Source of the DNA: Elsinoe arachidis
Lineage: Eukaryota > Ascomycota > Dothideomycetes > Myriangiales > Elsinoaceae
Reading direction: 5' to 3'
NCBI GenBank assembly: GCA_013372555.1
Contig: JAAPAX010000001.1
Location: forward strand, 124,001 to 188,000
DNA: 64,000 nt
The translations under genes were made by a program, and so were the position numbers. Shown here one piece after another: positions 1-10,213 of the stretch; position 1 is the stretch's first letter; every line of letters starts with the position of its first letter. Under the pieces are notes generated by a model. It was given only the letters and a program-made list of their open reading frames with translations. It searched no databases and was not told where the DNA came from.

Positions 1-2312
1 TCGTCTACGACCGTGACTTCAACTACCAATACTTTGGGTTCAAGACGCTGGAGAGGTCATACTTGCTCAGGATCGATGGCAAGGTCGCAGAGAGACCCCA
101 GCAAATGATCATGCGTGTCGCTGTCGGTATTCACGGCGACAACATCGAGGCTGCTATCGAGACATACAACTATATGTCAAACAAATACTTCACACACGCC
201 TCGCCAACGCTCTTCAGCGCTGGTACCCCCAACCCTCAGCTCGCCTCGTGCTTCCTCATTGATATGAAGGAGGACAGCATCGACGGTATTTACGACACCC
301 TCAAGACATGTGCAATGATCTCGAAGAACGCTGGTGGTATCGGACTCAACGTGCACCGCATTCGTGCCACTGGTGCCTACATCGGTGGCACCAACGGTAC
401 CTCCAATGGACTTGTCCCCATGCTCCGTGTCTTCAACAACACCGCCCGCTACGTCGATCAGGGTGGCAACAAGCGACCTGGCGCCTTCGCCATCTATCTT
501 GAGCCATGGCACGCCGACGTCTTCTCGTTCCTTGACCTCAGGAAGAATCACGGCAAGGAGGAAGTCCGCGCTCGCGACCTCTTCTACGCCCTCTGGATCC
601 CGGATCTGTTCATGAAGCGCGTTGAGCAGAACGGCACTTGGACCCTCATGTGCCCTCACGAGTGTCCCGGCCTCGCCGATGTCTATGGCGACGAGTTCGA
701 GGCTCTTTACGAGAAGTACGAGAAGGAGGGTCGTGGTCGCGACACCATCCGCGCCCAGAAACTGTGGTACGCCATCCTCGAGGCCCAGACTGAGACTGGC
801 AACCCCTTCATGCTGTACAAGGATGCATGCAACCGCAAGAGCAACCAGAAGAACCTTGGCGTTATTCGCAGCTCCAACCTTTGCACCGAGATCGTCGAGT
901 ACACTGCTCCGGATGAGGTCGCAGTCTGCAACCTCGCCTCGCTTGCTCTCCCCACCTATGTCGACATGGTCAATGAGTCTTTCGACTTCGAGAAGCTTCA
1001 CGAGGTGACCCAGGTCGTCGTCAAGAACTTGAACAAGATCATCAACATCAACCACTACCCTGTGCCAGAGGCGAGGAAGAGCAACTTCCGTCACCGCCCT
1101 ATTGGTCTCGGTGTTCAAGGTCTGGCCGATGCCTTCCTTGCCCTCCGCATGCCTTTCGACTCTCCAGAGGCTCGTCAGCTCAACATCCAGATCTTCGAGA
1201 CCATCTACCACGCTGCCCTCACTGCTTCGTGTGACCTGGCCAAGGAGCTCGGTACCTATGAGACCTACGAGGGATCTCCCATCTCTCAAGGTCAGCTTCA
1301 GTACGACCTGTGGGGTGTGACTCCCACTGACCTTTGGGATTGGTCTTCTCTCAAGGACAAGATCGCCGAGCACGGTGTGCGCAACTCCCTCCTGGTTGCC
1401 CCCATGCCGACTGCCTCCACCTCGCAGATCATGGGTTTCAACGAGTGCTTCGAGCCATACACATCCAACATCTACTCCCGTCGCGTGCTCGCCGGTGAGT
1501 TCCAAGTCGTCAACCCTTGGCTCCTCAAGGATCTTGTCGACCGTGGTCTGTGGTCCGACAATATGAAGAACCGTATCATTGCCGATGGTGGTTCCATTCA
1601 GCGCATTCCCAACATTCCGGACGAGCTCAAGGCTCTGTACAAGACTGTTTGGGAGATCAGCCAAAGGCAGATCGTGCAGATGGCTGCCGACCGTGGTGCT
1701 TTCATCGATCAATCTCAGTCTCTCAACATTCACATGAAGGAGCCGACCATGGGCAAGATCACCTCCATGCACTTTGCTGGATGGAAGCTTGGTCTCAAGA
1801 CTGGCATGTACTACCTTCGTACTATGGCTGCCTCGGCGCCCATCCAGTTCACTGTCGATCAGGAGAAGCTCAAGGTTGTCGATACCAACGTGGCTCGCAA
1901 CGTCAACAGGAAGCGTCTTCAGGGCGGTGCTTCTCCCCGCGTCACACCATCGACACCTCCACCCATGTACAAGACCAACCAGGCTACGGCCCCCACCGAT
2001 GTCCCAACACCATCGACGACGCCTCCACCTGAGCCAGAGGCCAAGCGTGTCGAGATCTCACCAAAGAAGAGCCCCATGGATGTGCCTGCATTCAAGGCTG
2101 ATGTCTCGGAGGGTGACAGCCCACGTGTCATCGCTGCGGATGGCGCCAATGGTCTTCCTGACGACGAGCTCCCCGAGGCCGCCGTCAAGAAGCCCAACCA
2201 GGAGGAGGACAAGGAGAAGGACAGCAAAGATCGGGAAGGCGACATCTACGCCGAGGCCGTGCTTGCTTGCAGTATCGAGAACCCAGAGTCATGCTTGATG
2301 TGCTCTGGTTAG
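1..2312 (+). CDS. RNR1: Ribonucleoside-diphosphate reductase large subunit (partial, 5' end outside window)
   Basis: Class I ribonucleotide reductase alpha chain, which reduces ribonucleoside diphosphates to deoxyribonucleotides in the cytosol together with the small subunit. The frame is open from base 3 (VYDRDFNYQYFGFKTLERSY), so the N-terminal ATP cone lies upstream. 769 residues are visible. The redox cysteine lies in LASCFLID, the radical-site triad in SNLCTEIVEY (N-x-C-x-E) and the second redox cysteine in VAVCNLASLALP. The C-terminal swinging arm ends in SCLMCSG, the expected CxxC pair. A Pro/Ser/Thr/Glu-rich linker of about 100 residues precedes that tail, as in other filamentous fungi. 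No intron is seen in this part, and third positions are rich in C, as in highly expressed fungal genes. Confidence 0.97.
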   Translation, partial: VYDRDFNYQYFGFKTLERSYLLRIDGKVAERPQQMIMRVAVGIHGDNIEAAIETYNYMSNKYFTHASPTLFSAGTPNPQLASCFLIDMKEDSIDGIYDTLKTCAMISKNAGGIGLNVHRIRATGAYIGGTNGTSNGLVPMLRVFNNTARYVDQGGNKRPGAFAIYLEPWHADVFSFLDLRKNHGKEEVRARDLFYALWIPDLFMKRVEQNGTWTLMCPHECPGLADVYGDEFEALYEKYEKEGRGRDTIRAQKLWYAILEAQTETGNPFMLYKDACNRKSNQKNLGVIRSSNLCTEIVEYTAPDEVAVCNLASLALPTYVDMVNESFDFEKLHEVTQVVVKNLNKIININHYPVPEARKSNFRHRPIGLGVQGLADAFLALRMPFDSPEARQLNIQIFETIYHAALTASCDLAKELGTYETYEGSPISQGQLQYDLWGVTPTDLWDWSSLKDKIAEHGVRNSLLVAPMPTASTSQIMGFNECFEPYTSNIYSRRVLAGEFQVVNPWLLKDLVDRGLWSDNMKNRIIADGGSIQRIPNIPDELKALYKTVWEISQRQIVQMAADRGAFIDQSQSLNIHMKEPTMGKITSMHFAGWKLGLKTGMYYLRTMAASAPIQFTVDQEKLKVVDTNVARNVNRKRLQGGASPRVTPSTPPPMYKTNQATAPTDVPTPSTTPPPEPEAKRVEISPKKSPMDVPAFKADVSEGDSPRVIAADGANGLPDDELPEAAVKKPNQEEDKEKDSKDREGDIYAEAVLACSIENPESCLMCSG

Positions 2313-2780
2313 AGGATGATTTGTAGACGATCCGGCGGGTTTCTGTTTTGTCTTTTCGATTTGTTCATGTTTCACGGCACATGCTGGTACATGCATGACG
2401 ATGGCGTCTTGGGATACGTTGGTATTGGTACAGCTCATAGCAGAGCTCTTTTGATTTTCTCACGGCAAGAGGGACAGTGTATATAGTAGAGTGTTTCTCA
2501 ATCAGACTTCTCAAGTTCAATTCATTCCGCAAGTAATGTGATCATGCTGCCCGCTGTTGCCTCGTCTTTGCCCCGCGCCTGAGATAGCAGGGTTTGCCCC
2601 ACCTTCGATTTATCAACAGGGCGTATACTTTCCGAAGGGCGTAAACTTTCTGAAGGGCGTACGGATACTTATCTTCCTCAGTCGTACCCCTTGAGATAAA
2701 TCTCTTCAGCTGTACTTTAAAGACGATCGAGGACGAAAAGCGGCGCACACTGAACAACTGTCTGTAGACCAACTACAGAC
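2313..2780. other. Intergenic: RNR1 3' side and promoter of the hydroxyacid dehydrogenase
   Basis: No gene seen. It holds the RNR1 3' untranslated side and, at 2618-2661, a short tandem repeat described separately. A minus-strand reading frame here is explained by that repeat. Confidence 0.6.
2618..2661. repeat. 18-bp tandem repeat, about 2.5 copies
   Basis: AGGGCGTATACTTTCCGA at 2618-2635 is followed directly by AGGGCGTAAACTTTCTGA at 2636-2653 (two mismatches). A third partial copy starts AGGGCGTA at 2654. The array lies about 120-165 bp upstream of the ATG at 2781, so it may sit in that gene's promoter. Confidence 0.8.
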
Positions 2781-4185
2781 ATGGCCGGACGACCAATCCC
2801 GATACCGCTCAAGAAAGGCGAAAGCAAAGATAAGATACTCTGCATAGACGATCTCGAGAAAGCAGCCTCGGCGAAGATGGATGTCATGGCCAGAGGTGAG
2901 TTGATTCATCTATACGGTCTATATACAACTCACTGCGATCGCCACCCGTTCTGCTTAAGCACATATCTCCCCTATCAGTCCTCTCGGTCGACGCCCCCAG
3001 ATCCCCAAGCACCTTTGCCTTCTTCCAACCCAGCCACTTCCAGCACCACCATTTCCTTCTTCGTACCACTAACGACCCGCAAGAATTCTTCAACTCCGGC
3101 TCCCAATCCCAAACAACCCTACACTCCAACACCCTCGCCTTCCAAAAATACGTCCTCCGCCCCCGCGTCCTCCGCGACGTCTCCCTCACCACAACCGCCA
3201 CCACCGTCTTCGGCACCCGCATCACCATGCCCCTGTGCGTCTCTCCCGCCGGCCTCCAAGCCATCGCCCACCCGGACGGAGAACTGGCCACGTCCCGCGC
3301 TTGCACGAAGAAGGGTGTGCACATGGGGATATCGAGTTACGCGAACCATACCGCGCAGCAAATCGCGGGTGCGGGACGCGAGGCGGTAGGACCAGAGGGC
3401 ATGGGCAGTGCCAGCGTGATGCAGCTTTACTCCATGAAGGATCGGGGACTGGAGGAGCGGATCCTGCGAAACGCGGAGGCGGCAGGGTGCGTGGCTGTTT
3501 TCTTGACGGCGGACAGTCCCGTGTTGGGGGTGAGGTATAATGAGTGGCGGAACGATTTCCGGACGCCCGAGGGGTTGGGGTGGCCGATTATTGAGAAGAC
3601 GAGCGAGGAGATTAGGAGGGCGAGTCATGATGATAGCTTTGTGGCGTTTAATGATGATACGCATTGTTGGACGAGGGAGATTGCGTGGTTGAGGGAGAGG
3701 ACGAAGATGGAGATTTGGATCAAGGGGGTGTTGACCGCGGAGGATGTGGAGCTGGCGATTGAGTTTGGGGCGGATGGTGTGTTGATAAGTAATCATGGTG
3801 GAAGGCAGTTGGATGGTGTTCCGGCTACGCTGGACGTGTTGCCTGAGTGTGCGGCAGCTGCTCGGGGAAAGATAAGAGTCCATGTCGACGGAGGCATTCG
3901 AAGTGGCACAGATGTGTTCAAATGTCTCGCGCTAGGGGCCGAGTGCTGTTGGGTAGGGAGGCCGGCGATATGGGGACTTGCAGTGAGTACCTTACTGTAT
4001 TCTCGCAGACCAAGACATCCTAACAATTCCAGTATGATGGCCAAGCTGGAGTTGACCTGATGCTCGACACTTTTCACACCGAGTTGAAGCGGTGCATGCA
4101 GCTTTGTGGCTGTACGAGCGTGAAGGATATCTCCAAAGCCCATCTCGGCCTGCTCAGGTCTGACGGACCTTTGGCTCGTTTATAA
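2781..4185 (+). CDS. FMN-dependent 2-hydroxyacid dehydrogenase/oxidase (glycolate/lactate oxidase family)
   Basis: Exons 2781-2895, 3084-3982 and 4033-4185 give 388 residues. The family oxidises L-2-hydroxyacids such as glycolate or lactate in an FMN TIM barrel. The start KDKILCIDDLEKAAS matches the family N-terminus. Joining the first two exons gives MAREFFNSGSQSQTTL, where related enzymes have YYxSGAxDExTL. Barrel motifs seen are MPLCVSPAGLQ, ADSPVLGVRYNE, IKGVLTAEDVELA, SNHGGRQLDGVPA (catalytic His/Arg region) and VHVDGGIRSGTDV. Intron 1 (188 bp) has a CTAAC branch site at 3069-3073, and intron 2 is 50 bp. No cytochrome b5 domain is present, so it is not flavocytochrome b2. The substrate cannot be told from sequence. 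Codons switch from C-ending to G-ending near 3450. Confidence 0.9.
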
Positions 4186-4280
4186 TGTCGAAGGGATAGA
4201 TCCAGATGTCCACATCCATGGTCCTACCAGATCATTCGAAGCCTGAGCGGAGATTGTGCTAAGCAGCAAATCGAGAGAGC

Positions 4281-5015
4281 TCAGAACCCAAGGAACTTGC
4301 CCATCCTCATCTTGACGCCTTCCAGAGTATTGATCTTCGGCCGCACATCCAGATAGAAATTCAAGCTCTTCCCCGGCTTACCCTCATCCTTTCCACTGTA
4401 GAAGTCGATCACATAATCGATCTTCTGTCCGCATCTATCCACAACCCAATCATGCCTGTCGAAAGGCGCAGTGTATCCTAGCATCGTGTTCCACCTCGCT
4501 CTCGGTGTCAAGGCAGTACTCTGGCCACTGAAGCTCACTAGCTTCGGACCGCCGCATTTCTCTGAGCCTCTACCAGCTTCCCATCCTTTGATCTCGGCCC
4601 ATGCTCGCTCGTTGACAGCGTTGTGGATAGGTACGATCGATCGCATGTCCTCCGCTTTCGGGTCGTAGGACTTGCGCTTCATGGCGTCGAAGAACATTTG
4701 CTCGGAAGGGTAGATCCAGTTCCCGGAAGTGGACGGAGCGGATTCATTCTCGTTGTTCGCGGGCCGGTCTGATGTCGAGCCTGTCAGGACACGAGGGATA
4801 GTTGAGACTTCTCGTGACTGGTCCAGAGAGAAGTGAGTCGCTGTTCGAGGTACGGACACCGGAGTGGCTGCCGCAAGCTGGGAGGAGTCGCAGCTTTGGC
4901 CGACAGCAGGCGGGTTCTGATCAGGTTGCTGGGCGCGGGCCTTGTCGAGCCATGCCTGTCGAGTCTTGTGGTCGACCGGGCAGGCTTCGGCACCTGTACT
5001 GGCTGTAGATGACAT
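4281..5015 (-). CDS. CYC3: Cytochrome c heme lyase (holocytochrome c synthase)
   Basis: Single exon, 244 residues. It attaches heme covalently to apocytochrome c in the mitochondrial intermembrane space. The N-terminus carries a Cys-Pro heme-binding motif (ACPVDH) followed by a low-complexity stretch. The conserved core begins at NWIYPSEQMFFDAMKRK and includes NERAWAEIKGWE, ARWNTMLGYTAPFDRHDW (the conserved His that ligates heme in the family) and VDRCGQKIDYVIDFY. The length is normal for fungi (yeast Cyc3 is 269 residues). It is divergently transcribed from the mevalonate decarboxylase gene, 312 bp away. Confidence 0.95.
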   Translation of the reverse strand: MSSTASTGAEACPVDHKTRQAWLDKARAQQPDQNPPAVGQSCDSSQLAAATPVSVPRTATHFSLDQSREVSTIPRVLTGSTSDRPANNENESAPSTSGNWIYPSEQMFFDAMKRKSYDPKAEDMRSIVPIHNAVNERAWAEIKGWEAGRGSEKCGGPKLVSFSGQSTALTPRARWNTMLGYTAPFDRHDWVVDRCGQKIDYVIDFYSGKDEGKPGKSLNFYLDVRPKINTLEGVKMRMGKFLGF

Positions 5016-5327
5016 GATCTTGAGTGCGCTCCTGGTTGTGATGCGGAAGAAATGAAGAAATGTTCCGGAACTTTTTCATGGAAGATGTCATTCGCAGAGC
5101 CGCACCATGCAGGGTCCGAGCTAGCGCAGATCGCGGCAGCGTGCGCAGGCACAAAAAAATGGTTCGATGCTGAATGGTGGAGATGTTTCTCGTCCAATTC
5201 GCAACAATCACGATTTGCTCTTCTCCCTTCTCGCATTGATTCCCCATCTTCATCCTCCATTAGCAATTGGATCTCCTGTACCCCCTACGCCAACTCACGC
5301 GGACATTCCTACACCACTCCCACCACA
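5016..5327. promoter_or_regulatory. Divergent promoter between CYC3 and MVD1
   Basis: 312 bp lie between the two start codons, so both promoters must be here or overlap the 5' leaders. Bases 5200-5327, just before the MVD1 ATG, are pyrimidine-rich, which is typical of fungal leaders. No specific factor site was recognised. Confidence 0.6.
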
Positions 5328-6503
5328 ATGGCCGACACCAAAGTCCACCGCTCCTCCACCTTCGCTCCCGTCAACATCGCCGTGATCAAATACTGGGGCA
5401 AACGCGACCCCTCCCTCAACCTCCCGACCAACTCCTCCCTCTCCGTCACCCTCTCCCAATCCGATCTCCGGACCCACACCACCGCGTCCTGCTCCCCCAC
5501 CTTCACCTCAGACAGCCTCACCCTCAACGGCGCATCGCAGGACATATCTGGAGCGCGCACGCAAGCCTGCCTCTCCGAGCTACGCTCCCTTCGCCGCTCC
5601 CTCGAGGATTCAGACCCCTCCCTGCCTCGTCTGTCGGAGCAGAAACTCAAGATCGTTTCCCGGAATAACTTTCCCACTGCTGCTGGCCTGGCGAGTTCGG
5701 CTGCCGGATTCGCGGCCCTGGTACGCTCGATTGCAGACCTCTACGCCCTGCCTGCGTCGCCGACAGAGCTGTCGCGTATAGCGAGGCAAGGGTCGGGTTC
5801 AGCATGTCGCTCGCTGTTCGGGGGTTACGTGGCGTGGGAGATGGGAACGAAGACAGACGGCAGCGATAGCGTGGCCGTGGAGGTAGCGCCGGCTTCGCAC
5901 TGGCCTGGCATGCGAGCCGTGATCCTCGTGGCGTCGGCGGAGAAGAAGGACGTGAGCTCCACGGCGGGAATGCAGGCTACTGTGAAGACGAGTAGTTTGT
6001 TCAAGCAGAGGGTGGAGACGGTGGTGCCGGCGAGGATGAAGGAGATGGAGAAGGCGGTGCAAGAGAGGGATTTTGAGGCGTTTGCTGGGTTGACGATGAG
6101 GGATAGCAATTCGTTTCATGCGTGTTGTTTGGATACTGAGCCCCCGATTTTCTACATGAATGATGCGAGCAGAGCGGCAGTGAGGGTGGTGGATCGGATC
6201 AATGAGACGGCAGGGAGGAAGGTGGCGGCGTACACCTTCGATGCGGGGCCGAATGCGGTAGTGTACTATGAAGAGAAGGACGAGGGAGTGGTGGCTGGTG
6301 TGTTCAAGAGCATACTTGGGAAGGTGGAAGGATGGGAAGGAGAGAAAGGGGCGAGCGTGAAAGAGGCTCAGGTACCGGAAGGTACAGAGGCGGCGGTGGA
6401 AAAGCTAAGGACTGGGATCAGCAGGGTGATATTGACGGGTGTAGGCGAAGGACCCATCAAGACGGAGGAGATGTTGATTGATGAGAAGGGAGAGACGATA
6501 TGA
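5328..6503 (+). CDS. MVD1: Mevalonate diphosphate decarboxylase
   Basis: Single exon, 391 residues (yeast Erg19/Mvd1 has 396). It converts mevalonate diphosphate to isopentenyl diphosphate with ATP, the last step of the mevalonate pathway feeding sterols and isoprenoids. Family motifs in order are APVNIAVIKYWGKRD, PTNSSLSVTLSQ, NNFPTAAGLASSAAGFAAL (GHMP ATP-binding loop), ARQGSGSACRSLFGGYVAWE, DSNSFHACCLDTEPPI, and YTFDAGPNAV with the catalytic Asp. The ATG at 5328 is chosen because family conservation begins directly after it; the frame is open further upstream but shows no conservation. The first third uses almost only C-ending codons and the last half G-ending codons. Confidence 0.97.
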   Translation: MADTKVHRSSTFAPVNIAVIKYWGKRDPSLNLPTNSSLSVTLSQSDLRTHTTASCSPTFTSDSLTLNGASQDISGARTQACLSELRSLRRSLEDSDPSLPRLSEQKLKIVSRNNFPTAAGLASSAAGFAALVRSIADLYALPASPTELSRIARQGSGSACRSLFGGYVAWEMGTKTDGSDSVAVEVAPASHWPGMRAVILVASAEKKDVSSTAGMQATVKTSSLFKQRVETVVPARMKEMEKAVQERDFEAFAGLTMRDSNSFHACCLDTEPPIFYMNDASRAAVRVVDRINETAGRKVAAYTFDAGPNAVVYYEEKDEGVVAGVFKSILGKVEGWEGEKGASVKEAQVPEGTEAAVEKLRTGISRVILTGVGEGPIKTEEMLIDEKGETI

Positions 6504-6588
6504 TGAGATAAAGACTCGCTGCGCTATGCATAGCTAATACTGAAGAAAAGATCTCGTCGAACCACCCTAAACTTTTCAGATCGTTCTC

Positions 6589-7500
6589 CTAGATGACACC
6601 AGGTATAATCGCCTTTCTGTTCCCCACCTTGTCAGCCCCAAACTTCCTCACATACCATCTCTTCCCAGCCAACGCCCTGGGAAACATGGTCGTGATCTCG
6701 TTGATCAAGAACGTCCTCGCAGGAACACAGTCCCAGCCCCCGATAACCCAAAATCCAGCCCACTCCAACCACTCGCAAAGATAATGCGGATAGAGGATAT
6801 AATGAAACAACCCATTCTTGGGAATCATATACACTTTCTCCACCCCCTCGACAGGTTTCCCCTCCTTCTCCGCCTTCTCCTTCTGCATCCTCAACGCCGC
6901 CCTCCTGATCTCCCTCAGATCATCGTCGTGAAAGATATTCCCCATCAGACTCCACCCCCACATCACCATGCCCAGCTCGATCCTCCACGCCTGCCCGGCC
7001 CAGCGATCCTGCGACGGCGCTCCGTAGCCACCTACCCAGCCTCCGATCTGAATGCCATTGAACACGTTGAAGGCGATGGCGCTGAGGAACGGCATGGCGT
7101 GGATGGGGGACATGCTGGGTTGGAGCAGAGGAAAGAGCCAAGCGCGGTAGATATAGTGCATGATATACAGGGCTGCCATGGTGTAGTTGGCCCAAGGGAG
7201 CTCTTTGATGCCAAGTTCAGAGGGGATGGTGAGGATCGAGTAGAGCACGATGGCCATGCCGGGGGTTTCCATGATGGCCCAGGCGAGTTTGCCGGGGAGG
7301 TTGAGGCGGGAGTCGATGCTGGATTTGCCGGCGGGATAGTAGTCGGAGAGCCATTGGAAGGCGGTGATCTAGGGCATTATTAGGAGAGATCCTTGGTGCA
7401 ATTGGGATGGGGAGCTTACGAGGGGGAAGTATTGGAAAGTCTTGACTACAAAGTCATACGTTTCGCGTGAGGGAGGAATGATGCCCGGGATGAGAGGCAT
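6589..7500 (-). CDS. 3-oxo-5-alpha-steroid 4-dehydrogenase-like membrane protein (SRD5A C-terminal domain)
   Basis: Exons 7420-7500 and 6589-7368 (51-bp intron) give 286 residues. Several hydrophobic helices are present. The C-terminal signature of steroid 5-alpha-reductases is clear: YMIPKNGLFHYILYPHYLCE, then EWLEWAGFW, and near the end FPRALAGKRWYVRKFG. Members reduce 3-oxo-delta4 steroids or act on polyprenols, using NADPH at the ER membrane. The steroid substrate of fungal members is mostly unknown and cannot be read here. The ATG at 7500 is the first in exon 1 and gives the short N-terminus MPLIPGIIPPSRETYDF. The gene shows the C-to-G codon switch near 7010 in the coding sense. Confidence 0.85.
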
Positions 7501-7912
7501 GGCTGCGATGTGTGCGTGACAAGCAGCCTCGGGTAGTGGAAAGTGAAGGAAGATGTAGCAATGAGAGGCTACAGCGCGTGTTGCACGAATTGACCGGAAG
7601 GATGAGACGAAGAGCTCGAGGTTGTCTCCGCAACTCGGAAGAGCTCAATGCAGTTTTGACAGATCATGTCGTCATGCCAAGGCAGATCTGGTCAAGCTTC
7701 TCAAATGCCGGCTGCCGATGAACCATTGCCACAAACGAGTCAATGCTCAGGACAACATAGAGTGAAGAAAAGGCATGTATCTTGAATCCATTGCATTGTC
7801 TACCTTTCATGCATCCAAAACACCATCTAGACCCAGGTATATCTCCCGACATGGTATCATTGACCGACCTTCCTTAGCACCTGGAAATGCCTTACGATTC
7901 GCTTCTCCTGGA
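7501..7912. other. Intergenic, promoter side of the SRD5A-like gene
   Basis: 412 bp between two minus-strand genes. No conserved coding segment, RNA gene or clear regulatory motif was seen. Confidence 0.5.
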
Positions 7913-10213
7913 TTATCCCTGGCTCCTCTGGCTGCTATTGCTCTTCGTCCTCTGCAGGCTGGATAGTCCTGCAACAGTGCTCGCTCGCTCCTCATACAAT
8001 TTCGTCAAGTCATCAACGCTCTGTTTTCTCTCGCCAACTTGGCCTCTCTGTCCTGCGCTGTTGTTGGCATTTGCTTCCTTCTCCCAACTCTGCATTCGCT
8101 GCAGCAAACCTGGACTTGGTGTTCTAGGCTTTGGTATATGCGCCTGAGCATGTGTTCCGCTGTCCACTCTGTCGCCGTTGCGACTGGGATCGATTGGTGG
8201 AGTGGGTTTTCGCTGCACAGATTTGTTCGAACTGACACTAGCCTGTCGAGAACTGGCTGCCCATGTAGGCTTGATGAATACACCGTCGTCACTCCTGTCG
8301 CTTTTTGCAGACTCGCCGCTGACCGAACGAAGCATTGTCTGCGCTCCTTGGATCTCGGCTAGTGAAGGCGACAGTAGTGGCGACACTGGATCCTGTCGTG
8401 ATGTGCCGGCACCAGCAGTGACTGTGGCAGCACGCTTGACGGAAGTGTTTGACAGAGGCGCTGTGCTTTGTGCCAAGTTGTCAGCTTGTATAGACTGCGA
8501 ACGAGACGACTTCTCGGGCAGGAACCCATTCTGCTCGTCTTGCATGCGCTGCTTGGTGTCTGAAGCTTGCTCGTTACCACGAGCATATGATGGTGGGGCG
8601 CTTGGATCAGACATCAACGTCGAGTAGCGTGGCAGAGTAGCGACGGTTGGTGCGGGCTTGCGACGAGGTAGAGGCACAGGAGGAGGTTGTCCATCTCGGC
8701 TCCGTGGTAACGACGATGACCGTGGTGGTAGAGCCGGTGCAATCTCTGGCACTTCCGAATCTCGCAGAGTGATATGTTGCATTCTCTCGTCCAATGTGTT
8801 CGCATTCTCCCTTGCCACGTCTGGCAGCGGATCGTCGTAATCTTCGGGCTTTGTCGGTGGTTTGAGCGCGTTGTAGAACTCGCTCTGAGTCGTGCGGCAT
8901 TTCTCTTCCAAGCCGTGGGGCCATTCTGATATCGCTTCGGTCAAGATTCGACGAATGACACTGGTCATTTTCGCATCCTGCAATTGATCTGATCCGCAGA
9001 TCAGCGCTGGAGAGAAGCAGACTGCAAGATTCTCTGGGGTCATCTTGTTATCCGGCTCATGCGATGCAACAATAGCTAGAAGCGGTAGCATATGCCATGT
9101 GATTATGAGTCGGCTAGTATGCGGTAGTATCGACTCTTTGGAGAAAGGCGAGAGTAATTCGACAAGGGCCTCTTGCGTGATCTCCTGATCCGGCGATCCA
9201 TATGACTGGCGCAGACTCTCGTAGCACCTTTCAGGTACAACGGAAGATTTGAGTTCGCGGTACCATGTCTTGATCAGGCCCGCTGCTAGATGGACCCCAT
9301 ACGCATCTGATTCATGTACCTCGCTCAGTGTCTTTGAGCTCATACCAGGATCGACTTGCGAGACGTGCAATTCCTTCCATACAATGAAATGCTGTCCCCG
9401 GTCGTAAGCCTCTCTGAGGATGCCGAGCAGTGTGGAGTGAGGAGGAATCCGAAATATGCCTTCGGTCTTCAGGTTTGGTCCGGCCAGTATGAAAGTGGTA
9501 GCTTCTCGCAGAGCTCGAGGTAGTCTTCTCTTGCCCTCGCTGTCCTTTGGCAGTGGCTCGCTCGCGCCAAATGCACGCCGACCTGTCGCGTAGGGTACGT
9601 AGATGTCGGCAACAACCTTGCGGTCGTGCAGGTAGACTGCAGGCGGTATCAAGAGATTCTCCAGCGGTATATATAAAGCGAGCGCACTGAGCGAGCTGAC
9701 GTGTACCACCTTCTTCTTGAACTTGGGCGACACTATCGTCCCAAAGACTTCTGTGAGCACCCTGACCCAGCTTCTTTCGTGCACAATGTAAATCTTCTGG
9801 AGGCGCTTCCTCAATGCTCTGCTCAAGACCTGATAGACCTGAATGTACCATCCTATTCCCGGCCCACTCTTCTTCTCTCCTGTGGCACTTTCTGGTTGTC
9901 CGCCAGCGAAAAAGACGACTTCGTATTCTGCTCCAGCGATAAGGTCGTCTTCTCCCGGTAGTCGGGCTAGGACGTATGGTAGGAGTGCATCGTAGTCTAC
10001 TTCCATGGAGTCCGGGAAGGCGGCTGCATTGAGGATATAGACGGGCAGGCCGTGTTGAGAAGGGAGAGGTGACTGGTATAGTATGGATGCGGCGTGGCCA
10101 GCATATTCCTCCGAATAGTCCTGTGAAGAACGTGACGGCGGGATAGTCTGCAGATTGGCCGCATTACTGCTGCTACGCATGCGCGCCGCTCTCTGAACGA
10201 AGGCCGACTTCAT
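7913..10213 (-). CDS. Rho GTPase-activating protein with N-terminal Sec14/CRAL-TRIO-like region (ECM25-like)
   Basis: Single exon, 766 residues. It probably stimulates GTP hydrolysis by a Rho-type GTPase that controls polarity or the cell wall. Residues about 50-200 resemble the Sec14/p50RhoGAP module (LPVYILNAAAFPDSMEVD, YIVHERSWVRVLTEVFG). Residues about 225-430 form the RhoGAP domain: LPRALREATTFI, then TEGIFRIPPHSTLL with the arginine-finger Arg, then KTWYRELKSSVVPE and PENLAVCFSPALI. The C-terminal 330 residues are Ser/Pro-rich and look disordered, with poly-Pro stretches that could bind SH3 domains. The layout matches yeast Ecm25. The partner GTPase is inferred only from the family. Confidence 0.88.
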   Translation of the reverse strand: MKSAFVQRAARMRSSSNAANLQTIPPSRSSQDYSEEYAGHAASILYQSPLPSQHGLPVYILNAAAFPDSMEVDYDALLPYVLARLPGEDDLIAGAEYEVVFFAGGQPESATGEKKSGPGIGWYIQVYQVLSRALRKRLQKIYIVHERSWVRVLTEVFGTIVSPKFKKKVVHVSSLSALALYIPLENLLIPPAVYLHDRKVVADIYVPYATGRRAFGASEPLPKDSEGKRRLPRALREATTFILAGPNLKTEGIFRIPPHSTLLGILREAYDRGQHFIVWKELHVSQVDPGMSSKTLSEVHESDAYGVHLAAGLIKTWYRELKSSVVPERCYESLRQSYGSPDQEITQEALVELLSPFSKESILPHTSRLIITWHMLPLLAIVASHEPDNKMTPENLAVCFSPALICGSDQLQDAKMTSVIRRILTEAISEWPHGLEEKCRTTQSEFYNALKPPTKPEDYDDPLPDVARENANTLDERMQHITLRDSEVPEIAPALPPRSSSLPRSRDGQPPPVPLPRRKPAPTVATLPRYSTLMSDPSAPPSYARGNEQASDTKQRMQDEQNGFLPEKSSRSQSIQADNLAQSTAPLSNTSVKRAATVTAGAGTSRQDPVSPLLSPSLAEIQGAQTMLRSVSGESAKSDRSDDGVFIKPTWAASSRQASVSSNKSVQRKPTPPIDPSRNGDRVDSGTHAQAHIPKPRTPSPGLLQRMQSWEKEANANNSAGQRGQVGERKQSVDDLTKLYEERASTVAGLSSLQRTKSNSSQRSQG

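Noticed and set aside
177..1772. 531-codon minus-strand reading frame
   Set aside because: It lies fully antisense to RNR1 and resembles no family. The strong C bias at third positions of RNR1 removes antisense stops, which explains it.
3119..3883. 254-codon minus-strand reading frame
   Set aside because: Antisense to the FMN dehydrogenase exon. No domain.
5161..5180. GGTTCGATGC resembling a tRNA B box
   Set aside because: No matching A box, acceptor stem or T-run terminator at the right distance. No tRNA gene was supported anywhere in the window.
5052..5327. N-terminal extension of MVD1 in the same open frame
   Set aside because: The 92 upstream codons are not conserved in the family and overlap the CYC3 promoter. 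The family start matches 5328.
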